Origin: Pythium myriotylum
Taxonomy: Eukaryota > Oomycota > Peronosporomycetes > Pythiales > Pythiaceae
Assembly (NCBI GenBank): GCA_023091665.1
Contig: JALJCQ010000026.1
Coordinates: 1,426,001 to 1,490,000, forward strand
Length of the DNA stretch: 64,000 bases
Direction: 5' to 3'
Shown here in pieces: positions 29,640 to 38,800 of this stretch. Every line of letters starts with the position of its first letter. Position 1 is the first letter of the stretch. The notes beneath the pieces were generated by a model. It saw only the letters and a program-made list of their open reading frames with translations, did not search any database and was not told where the DNA came from. Both the position numbers and the translations under genes were made by a program.

Positions 29640-30725
29640 TTAGATCTTACGAAGTGACGGTGCCGTGCTCTGCGGTGCGAGCCCACTCGTGAAGAAGTCG
29701 GCGAACTTGGCGAACGGGATCAGCTCCGTGCGGTCGTAGAGATCGACGTGGCCGGCGTTCGGCACCCAGTGGAGCTCCTTGGGCTCGGCCGCCGCCACGA
29801 ACGCCGCCTCGCTGAACTCGCGCGAGTGCGCGCGGTCGCCCGACACGAAGAGCACGGGGCGAGGCGCGATCGTGCTGAGGTCGTCGAACGGGTAGAAGTT
29901 GAGCAGCTTGTAGTTGGTGATGAGCGTCGGGTGCGTCGTGAGGTTGCGCGTGGTGCCGGGCGCCGTGACCTCGCCGCGTGACGTGCGGTAGAAGTCGAAG
30001 AACTCGCGCTGCACATCGTCCTGGTCGGGCGCGAGCTCGTTCACCGTGCCGCCCGTGTACTCGGTGGCACCGCCGTCGGCCTCGACCCAGCGTTGCGCCG
30101 ACACGCGGTCCACGATCTGCTTGCGACCCTCGACCGACAAGCCGTTGTTGAGCCCACTGCGCATCACGGCGCCCATGTCGTACATGCTGGACGTGGCGAT
30201 GGCGCGCAGACGCGAGTCGATCTTGGCGGCGCTCAACACGAACGAGCCGCTGCCGCAGATACCGAGCGCGCCGATGCGCGTGCGGTCCACGGACACGTGG
30301 CGCTGCGTGCCGAGGAAGTCGACGGCCGCGCTGAAGGCCTCCGAGTACAGGTCGGGCACGACGCCGTTGCGCAGCTCGCCCTCGCTACCGCCCCAGTGCG
30401 GCAGGTCGATCGAGACGGTCACGAAGCCGTACTCGGCGAGCTTGGTGGCGTAGAGGTTGGCGCTCTGTTCCTTGACGGCGCCGTACGGGTGGCCGACGAT
30501 GATGGCCGGTGCGCCGCTGGCGGACGCCGTGAGGTTCTTGGGCGTGAAGAGGTTGCCGGCGATGCGCTGGCCGTACACGTTTTTGAACGTGACTGGCTGG
30601 AGCGCGACGGCGTTGCTGCGGAAGAAGTTGTCGGCGCCGAAGGTGAGGTTCTGTGCGTCGGTGGGGGAGACGAGGAGCATGGCGGAGGCGATGGCAGCGG
30701 CAGCGATGGAGAAGATGCGGACCAT
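29640..30725 (-). CDS. Secreted alpha/beta hydrolase with Cys nucleophile, copy D
   Basis: This 361-residue copy is identical in protein to B and C and complete, with signal peptide and Cys/Asp/His triad. It lies exactly 8,923 bp from copy B in the same orientation. Confidence 0.88.
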   Translation of the reverse strand: MVRIFSIAAAAIASAMLLVSPTDAQNLTFGADNFFRSNAVALQPVTFKNVYGQRIAGNLFTPKNLTASASGAPAIIVGHPYGAVKEQSANLYATKLAEYGFVTVSIDLPHWGGSEGELRNGVVPDLYSEAFSAAVDFLGTQRHVSVDRTRIGALGICGSGSFVLSAAKIDSRLRAIATSSMYDMGAVMRSGLNNGLSVEGRKQIVDRVSAQRWVEADGGATEYTGGTVNELAPDQDDVQREFFDFYRTSRGEVTAPGTTRNLTTHPTLITNYKLLNFYPFDDLSTIAPRPVLFVSGDRAHSREFSEAAFVAAAEPKELHWVPNAGHVDLYDRTELIPFAKFADFFTSGLAPQSTAPSLRKI

Positions 30726-32615
30726 GTTGATGTTAGTGTGGGTTGAGTTGAGTTGTGTGGAGGGGAGGGGAGGGGAGGGGAGGGTGGTTGGTTGGTGAGT
30801 GTGCTGTTGGAAGCGAGTTGTCAAGTGAGATTGAGTTGGTGGGAAACTTGACTCGGTTCGGGTGTGAGGTTGTGTTTGTTGTCGTGGGAGTCGTTGATGG
30901 TCTTTTGAGGGGCAGTGAGCGCCGAGATACGAAGGTCCGTGTCGTTGGTGCCTCTCTGCGACAAGGAGATCTTTTCCCCCCATGCCAGCATGGTTAGTGT
31001 GTCGTCGCACGCTCACTCTGTTCGGTGGATCGGATTCAGCTCAGCAGGGGAGACTCGCCACATTTTATCCACACAGATCCACCACAGCGTCGTCTGTTGA
31101 TGTGGTTGTTAAGGTTGACTGGGCTTGTGGTGGACGCGGTGTTATGACAAGAAAAGGCCCAGTTCTGGTCAAGTCTCTACCGGTTTTACTCGTTAAGTGC
31201 ATGTAGTGCAATGTGGTGAGCGTCGCCAACTAGACGGACTCCGAGTCACACGGCCGATGGATTCTGGACAATGTGACGCGACACCTTCCAAAGTGCGGAG
31301 ATTGAGTGATTGTCGCAACGTGGACGAGGTGATGGTCATTCGAGTGGATGAGCCATCTGACGAAAAAGTAAACAATGTCAAAGTCAAAGTCGCTGTCCAA
31401 GGAGACAACTGCACATCATCGGTGTCTATCTCACCGGTGAAGTCTGCCAGGGCTCACTCCAGCGCGTGGTTCTGCTAGCTCGAATTTACAAACCGCCATC
31501 CATCGGCGCCGTTCGAACGAACACCGTCGACAAACCTCTAGCTTACGCGTCAATTATTTAAACACGTCAAGGCCAAGCGGTTTTGCTTTCGGGTACAAAT
31601 CGACCTAACAACCTCGTCCTTCGATAAGAAATCACTCCAGCCTCGGCATGGCCTCACGAACGCTTCTCTTACGATGGTCTTGTCCAATAAAATGCAATTG
31701 AAGTCGACTCATCGAAGTGGCTGTATGTAGGAGCGACCAAAAGTCACTCGATCTGTCTTTCCGTTGTTCTGCTAGGATTCCCGGGGCCGCAGTAGTGAAA
31801 GAGGATGTGCGGCTACATGTGCATGAAGAATGACAACGGAATTGCTCACTCTTTTGCCGAATGGGTCTTCCATTAATTAGTTTGTCATGAACTCAACTAG
31901 GACCAACACTTTGTACACGCTCGTCCGTGACAAGCGCAATGCCGAACAGAAGCCAGCACATGTCTAACTCCAACTGAACGCTATTGCTCGCTTGGTCGCG
32001 TTACGTGACATGTTGCTCCCGGTTTTGGATCGAGAATGGCATAAAATGGTAGGGCACAGTATTTTACCCACAGAAACTGCCGGCCATATGACTCGACTAC
32101 GGCCTACGTCGAGGTCCTGAAGTTGTTATCCACAATTCAAACACACAGAACAGTCGCAGATGGCTCCGAATATCGAAGCGCGAGAAAGAGAAAGCTTGGG
32201 CAGCGTTTCCAACTTGAGTCCAACACGAGCCACAAACAGCACATTCGTCACCAACAGACGTCGCGATCGCGGCTCGACATCTGGTAGACTTCTCTCGTTG
32301 AGGTGTCTCCGATCTAACGGACAGAGCGAATCTGCGAATCAGGAAAAGTTCTCCTTGTCGCAGAGAGACGCCGATATTACGGATGGCCCCCTTACCGTGT
32401 AAATCACTCCAGTTACTAAATAGTAAGCATTCATCCGTTCCCAAGACCACGTACGAGAACACGATCTGACACAGCCTTCCAAGTTTCCTCCATTGACAGC
32501 TTCTTATCCATCTCACTTGACAACTCGCTTCCAACAGCACACTCACCAACCAACCACCCTCCCCTCCCCTCCCCTCCCCTCCACACAACTCAACTCAACC
32601 CACACTAACATCAAC
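30726..32615. other. Non-coding spacer between head-to-head copies D and E
   Basis: A copy of 21803-23692 that appears identical, including the ORF fragment at about 31193-31483 and the GGGGA/CCCCT tracts at 30759-30785 and 32556-32582. Confidence 0.55.
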
Positions 32616-33401
32616 ATGGTCCGCATCTTCTCCATCGCTGCCGCTGCCATCGCCTCCGCCATGCTCCTCGTCTCCCCCACCGACGCACAGAACCTCACCT
32701 TCGGCGCCGACAACTTCTTCCGCAGCAACGCCGTCGCGCTCCAGCCAGTCACGTTCAAAAACGTGTACGGCCAGCGCATCGCCGGCAACCTCTTCACGCC
32801 CAAGAACCTCACGGCGTCCGCCAGCGGCGCACCGGCCATCATCGTCGGCCACCCGTACGGCGCCGTCAAGGAACAGAGCGCCAACCTCTACGCCACCAAG
32901 CTCGCCGAGTACGGCTTCGTGACCGTCTCGATCGACCTGCCGCACTGGGGCGGTAGCGAGGGCGAGCTGCGCAACGGCGTCGTGCCCGACCTGTACTCGG
33001 AGGCCTTCAGCGCGGCCGTCGATTTCCTCGGCACGCAGCGCCACGTGTCCGTGGACCGCACGCGCATCGGCGCGCTCGGTATCTGCGGCAGCGGCTCGTT
33101 CGTGTTGAGCGCCGCCAAGATCGACTCGCGTCTGCGCGCCATCGCCACGTCCAGCATGTACGACATGGGCGCCGTGATGCGCAGTGGGCTCAACAACGGC
33201 TTGTCGGTCGAGGGTCGCAAGCAGATCGTGGACCGCGTGTCGGTGCAACGCTGGGTCGAGGCCGACGGCGGTGCCACCGAGTACACGGGCGGCACGGTGA
33301 ACGAGCTCGCGCCCGACCAGGACGATGTGCAGCGCGAGTTCTTCGACTTCTACCGCACGTCGCGCGGCGAGGTCACGGCGCCCGGCACCGTCACTTCGTA
33401 A
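32616..33401 (+). pseudogene. Truncated alpha/beta hydrolase, copy E
   Basis: It has 261 codons instead of 361. The sequence follows copy C to CGGCACC at 33383-33389, then jumps to the DNA that in copy C follows a second CGGCACC at 24753-24759. This removes 293 bp (24467-24759 in C coordinates) and shifts the frame, so the protein ends APGTVTS. The Cys nucleophile is kept, but the Asp297 and His326 regions are gone, so no activity is expected. A further Ala-to-Val change (SVQRWV) and two silent substitutions separate it from C. Confidence 0.9.
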
Positions 33402-33827
33402 GATCTAAGTCGGCTGTTGTGTTTGAGAGAACCCGGGTACGCGGGTACCGTGTGACGCCTGTCGTAGCTCAGCCGAGAGCATTTTGCAAGCATACATATG
33501 GATGAGAAAGATAACAAAGACGCAGAGTATGATGGTATGAATTATGACTTTGTGTCGAGCTTTTGTTATTATGGTCTGCAGATTCCCCTCGGGACGAACG
33601 AGACGAACAACGATTTCGTACCGATCAGAGTTGTCGAGGAATTATCATCACACTTGGTGCTCCATGTGAGGAGCTCCATGTTGTGCATAGACAGGACAGA
33701 TGGTGTTGACACCTAGAATTACGTGGCCCACCTAATACTCGTCTTGATGTGAAGTACGATTATTGTTTTTAAACGAATCTGAGGTGGTAAACACAACGTA
33801 GCCACTTAGGATCAGCACGAAAGTTAC
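33402..33827. other. Shared 3' flank of hydrolase copy E (no gene)
   Basis: Same sequence as 24779-25171. Beyond 33801 it stops matching unit U1 and continues to match the inverse of 28869-29247. Confidence 0.55.
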
Positions 33828-34376
33828 TTAGTCGGAGTCCCACGAAGCATTGAGAATCTCTTCGGTTCGGTCGCCGTTGCAATTGGTCAGGGCTTGCTTG
33901 ATTGCCGATATACTAGTTGCTTCTCTTTTGTGCCCCCAAAAGAAGGCAAACTGGAAGCAAGTACGACAGTCGAGCGAGCAAAACGACTCATCGAGTTGCA
34001 CCAATTCAACAAAGAACAACGCGCGACAATTGCGGCATATTGCCTGCTCAGGTCGTATTCCTCCCACAGATGCTTGGTAGCTGTAGACAGATGGGAGGCA
34101 TCGCTGAAACGAGTCGTTCACGAAGAGTGCGTTCGGCAACTTGCATTGACTATCGTTTTCATCGACAGCACTCGACGCAGAGCTGTGAATTGTACCTTGG
34201 TTTCCCACAAAGTAGCTGTGGTCGTTCTTTTCCTGAATCGTCGATCGTTGTCGACAGATGACGAGTGAGACGATGTAGCTACTCACGCAATGGTACACTG
34301 ATGACGGTGAGACGGATAAAGACTTCGGTGGCGGTGGGCTGTTTCGCGACAGAGAAGAACGATTGCGAGGGACCAT
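33828..34376 (-). CDS. Small FCS-type zinc-finger protein (intact copy in U2 palindrome)
   Basis: Exon 1 (34376-34287, 30 codons) ends at VYHC. A 54 nt intron (34286-34233; gtgagt donor, gattcag acceptor) is removed in phase 0. Exon 2 ends at 33828, giving 164 residues. The intron has no stop and is a multiple of three, so unspliced RNA would also be readable. The model follows the paralog at 42816, which has the same splice site after YHC. The finger is CRNC-x14-FCSLDC, i.e. Cys-x2-Cys-x14-FCS-x2-Cys, similar in layout to the plant FCS-like (FLZ) finger. The N-terminus is Ser/Pro-rich. Function is unknown; zinc-dependent protein binding is a guess. Confidence 0.65.
   Translation of the reverse strand: MVPRNRSSLSRNSPPPPKSLSVSPSSVYHCVSSYIVSLVICRQRSTIQEKNDHSYFVGNQGTIHSSASSAVDENDSQCKLPNALFVNDSFQRCLPSVYSYQASVGGIRPEQAICRNCRALFFVELVQLDESFCSLDCRTCFQFAFFWGHKREATSISAIKQALTNCNGDRTEEILNASWDSD
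34233..34286 (-). other. Possible in-frame intron of the FCS finger gene
   Basis: The 54 nt stretch has gtgagtagctac at the donor, matching gtgagcagctac in the paralog at 42912. Because 54 is divisible by three and stop-free, retention would add 18 residues. Confidence 0.5.
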
Positions 34377-35835
34377 GCTCTCGCACACCGGAGATGTTTT
34401 GGAATGGACATCTGATCGGTCCACGCCGACATCGCTGTTCTGTGTTGTTCGTTGTGTTCGTCGAGCGAGATTCTGGTCGCATAATGTGAGACCGTCCATT
34501 GAATTGTAGCAACTCAACGGATAATTTTGTTGCATCCCCTTTGATGGATGATCCGGCTTACATACGACCGTGAGACGTCATGAACACATGAAATGGAAAG
34601 CCGTTCCTTGGGACGAGGCTTGGAACACCGTCGAACAAACGATATATGATGAGGCGTCCTGGAGAAGTCGTCACAATTGTGAAGCTATGGTTTTCTTCTA
34701 TTTCTACCACAACTTATTACGAGCCTCGCTCGCCAGTTTTCTCCGGTGTGTCTCTAGCCCCAACCGCAGCTCGGAGTCACCAGCAATGCAAGGTTTTCAC
34801 TGACATGACAGCGACACCTTCCAACCCACTACATCGCCCTTTTAAGCTACTTGCGTCTAATAATATATTGGCATCTTCCTGGACCGTCACCACAGTGTCG
34901 TCAACACTGTTTTGCTCCCGATCTTTCCTGGAGTTGATGATCAACAAAATCTTAAATCGAAGATTTGTAGTCGTAGCTGCTCTTGCAGTCAAGCGAATAA
35001 AATTGGTCGCTCATATGGACTGATTGCCGTGAATCATTGGTCGTACGGGGATCTCCGGCGAAAAACAGGCGCTGGCAGTTCAGGCAGAGCATCTTCTTGG
35101 CGCTGGGAGAATATCTTTGTAGCAAGCTGTTTGCGTCGCTCGAACTCGTTGATCACAGGCACGATGCCCCAGCCACTCTTGCTCGTGGCTCGTGTGGTCG
35201 CACACCCCGTTGAAAAGTGTTCGCTTCGCTCGCGTCTTCAATGAGATTCAACAGCGGTAATGATAACTTGTGGTAACGGAAGAGACGAATCATGGACAGA
35301 TCTTCTTTAACCTACGCGATGGGAGCACCATGCAGATCTCTCTTGAAAAACACCAGTCACTGAAATGGCCATCGGATTAGCCACTGAGCCCGACCCGGAA
35401 AAATACGCGACGAGGGCGGCCGTCTTCCTCTTTGAATGCTTGCGACGCTTTCGGGACGCTTGACAATCGCTGACAGGCGTCGTCTCTCCATGTCGCAGCG
35501 TCAGGGACAAGGTAACCACGCTTCTCAAGAAATGTGGTTACCTTGTGATTGGGATGAGTTGTATACACTGTAAAACTCATGCTACAGTACTCACGGTACT
35601 CGCAACACTGAGATCTTCCATCTACCCTCTATAATCCATGCCTTCAAGACGAACAGTGCTTTATGTGGATATAGATTCGCAGTTATGATACCTTCGAAGT
35701 TTTATGTAGCGAACAGTCACGCGATCTTTGGTGAGACCGTGGAAAATGGAAGGAACCAAACCAGCATGGAAGGGCGGGACCTCGCCACTCTCCAATTCGC
35801 ACCAAGGCCCGCAGGGCACCTGACCAGCTTGAAGA
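34377..35835. other. Intergenic region with an FCS finger relic
   Basis: It contains the decayed finger gene at 34952-35293 and its homologous upstream DNA to about 35580. 34540-34900 has no gene that I can see. A 67-codon minus frame at 35377-35580 aligns with the DNA before the gene at 41650 (shared ACQRLSSVP), so it is conserved upstream sequence or an older exon. Confidence 0.45.
34952..35293 (-). pseudogene. Decayed FCS-type zinc-finger gene
   Basis: Inverse relative of the gene at 41650-42144. The ATG at 35293 gives MIRLFRYHKLSL against MLDLFRNHKPSL. An indel before the finger shifts the frame. The finger reads CLNCQRLFF...QFYSLDCKSSY, with the Cys of FCS changed to Tyr, and TAA follows after YKSSI where the intact gene continues. 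Loss of a zinc ligand, a frameshift and an early stop all point to a pseudogene. Confidence 0.75.
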
Positions 35836-38800
35836 ATGAGAAGCTGCGTCGTGGCTGTCGCAGCAGTGGCTCTCGCGTCGAACGTGGCATCAGCGCAGCC
35901 CAACTCGCAGTTCGGCTCGCTGGGCACGGAGGTGCAGATGAACTTCGGCTCGGATAGCAGCGGCGCAAGTGAAGATGGCTCGAGTGATAGCGGATCGTGG
36001 TATCCCGTTCCAACGACCAGTACGACTGATTGGGGGATCGATTGGAGCTGGAATCAGTCATCATCGTCATCGTCGTCGTCGTCTTCATCCTCGACATCGG
36101 GAAGCGGCTCGTGGCCTGACTATGAAGACGAAGCTGGCGTTGAAGTCACCTTCCCTGGCCTCGACGGGTCTATTGATGCGATTCGACGCCGAACATTTTA
36201 CTTCGACAAGTCCAAAGGCTTCGAGGTGCGCGCAACCAACGATTCGGGCGACGGTCTCAAGTATGGGTGCTCGTTTGCCTACTGCATTCGCTTGGTCTTC
36301 GAGACGGACTACGGCGCCATGTCTCCCTTCGACGCGTTTGTAGTGGATCGGTACGAATCCGTTGGTGGTCCCGTGGTGCTGGAGAAAGATGTATGGGACG
36401 ATCGCCCTTTGCCTCTTGTGCTCGGGCGCCTCTCGAACGAGAGTCGCGCAAGACTCGGTAACTGGAGCGATGCCTCAAACTGGGACGAGACAAGACGCAC
36501 GACGTGGGTGCTGAGTTCGCTTTATGGCCGCCCGGAAGAGATCGACGTCACGCTCAGTCTAAAGCAACTGTACACACTACTGCCTGGTTACAATGGGACC
36601 GATCCCTCGAGTGATGGGCCGTTCTACTCGGCAGATCTCACGGATCAAGTTATCATCCGTGTGACCGGTGAAGTCGCGAGTCCGTTCGCTGGCGTTGGTA
36701 TTATGCTTCCGATCGTCGTCAACCACACGGGTTCTAGGCTCGTCGACGTCAACCTCACGACAACGCTCTTGTACGAAGGCGAAGGCGTGAACGGCGGAAA
36801 TGAGATCGAGCTGAAATTCACGCTGTCGCGACGCAAGTACGGTGGCATCATGCCTTGGTACCCAGCAAAAGCATCGCCTGAGTGCGAGCTGTGCGAAAGA
36901 GATAAGAACCTCCCGATGGCGTTCCAGGAATGTCTGGATGCTCGTCTCCAGAACGAAAGCGCGGCGTTTGATGATCTGCTCTCGTTCAAGAATGACCGCG
37001 ATAGCTTCGACATCGAACCATTTGCTGAGGCCTGCTTCGATGCAATTGCAAGTGGTGAGTGGGTCAACGGTACCAACACAACAGCTCCCATGCGGTACTG
37101 GGATGGCGTGCAGTGGGTAACACCGACTGATCCCGACCCGGAAGATGCAAAGAAGCGGTGGGAGATCTTGCGACAGACTGACGAAGCTCTGCAGTGCTGG
37201 TCCATGTCACAGTGCCCACTTGGAGGTACGGCGGCCAGGTCAGACGCGGAAGTCGTCGTGCTACGTCATGTGCCTGCTAGCACTAAGATCGAGTTCAACG
37301 AGCCAGACTACAACTTCTACTTGCAACTTGGTCTGGAGGAGGCTGGAAAGGACGAGATTATCACAACGACAGTGATGACCAGTGACACGAGACCTGAAGA
37401 GATTGAGTCGGCTATCGAGAGAGCATTCCCGAATGCGGACGAGCTGTCGCTGGACGTCGAAGTGCGCGTGTACAACAACACGGACGAGATCGATTTATTA
37501 ATGCGACTCAACCGAGGGCTCATGGATAAATACAACCGTGCGCTCGAGTGGATTGGCACGTCAAGAAGCAGCGACGACAGCAGCATTGGAAGTGACAGCA
37601 GCGCTGGCGTTGACAACAGCTTGAACGATGAAAGAAGCAGTCGAGGAAGCGGAAACAGCCGAGGAAGTGACAGCATCCAAGGAAGTGATAGCAGCCAAGG
37701 AAGTGATAGCAGCCAAAGCGACAGCAGTGGAGGTGATGGTGGTAGTACGAGCGATTCTTCGTCACAGTCTCGGTGGGGACCTGGAACGGGTTCTGTGAAG
37801 CCTCAGCCTCCAAAATTGCATGAAATTCCTCCGCAGACCTACACAGTCGAAATCATCTCGCATAACATCACGGTTGTACCCCACGTAGTCGCAGTCTTTA
37901 GCAACGACAACAATGTCTCGTATCAGTCAGTCAACAACTCACTGCGGTTCGAAGTCGCGCCACTGGACGTCAACAAGTTTGAATATGTGCCTCCGCCGCC
38001 GTACATCGACCTCGACTGGCAAGAAGAGCCGGCGTGGATGGATGAAGTACGTCGCCGTATACCGCAATTTGCGTGGAACGACTCTTGCGGTCGCTGCTTG
38101 CCGTTGTATGAATCATGCCTCTTTGATTTTGACTGCGCGTTTGGCGTGAATGACTACGCGGCGAACGCTTTCTCTCGTGAACGCCTCATTAATCAGACAG
38201 AGTGGTATTTCAGCGAACATGGCTTCAAGTACAGCGTTCGCCTCAATGAAGTCGCGCGAGCCGCCAAGCCGTTCTTTCCTCGCGATGGCTTCAGCAAGTT
38301 CCAGGATCTTGTAGGGTGCTGGGCTGAGCAACGATGCAACTTGGATGAACGCCGACCGATCTATTACAAGAACAAGGACATTGTCGAACCAGCGACGCCA
38401 ACGATACTGAGTTACACAGATGCGGAACTTCTTCTATTCGTGGATGAAAACGAGACGATCTCGGTCATTAACGGCGCGCGATCGTTTAACACAACAGCTT
38501 ACCAGTCGTCGCTCCGTTTCGCCGATTTTCTTCGGCAAGAGGTTTTTCCCAATAGCACAGAGTGGCAGGACGTCGAGGTCAACACTGCGATTGTGGACCA
38601 TTTCGGAGTCGCAAAACTCCGTATTTCGGTGTCTCCTCCAGATATGCTGTGGGCAGGTGACGACGTGTGGGTCCGTACGCAGAACCCAACGTCATCGGTT
38701 ACGTTCACACCGTGGGCTCTTTCTATCGAGGCAAACCGCACGGACCTTGTCGAAGAGAGTGGAGGCTGGCGAGCAATCCAGTGGCCGCGACTTGAGGAAT

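Larger units (their letters stand above)
28869..30831. repeat. Left arm of U2 inverted repeat (extended)
   Basis: It is the inverse match of about 32510-34185. This palindrome is longer than that of U1 because it also includes the shared 3' flank and the FCS finger gene outside the hydrolase. Confidence 0.8.
29561..33801. repeat. Tandemly repeated unit U2 (second copy of U1)
   Basis: It follows U1 at an offset of 8,923 bp and carries copies D and E with the same spacer. It is 293 bp shorter because of the internal deletion in copy E. Confidence 0.85.
32510..34185. repeat. Right arm of U2 inverted repeat (extended)
   Basis: Inverse match to 28869-30831, interrupted by the 293 bp deletion in copy E and by small indels in the FCS finger gene. 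Confidence 0.8.
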
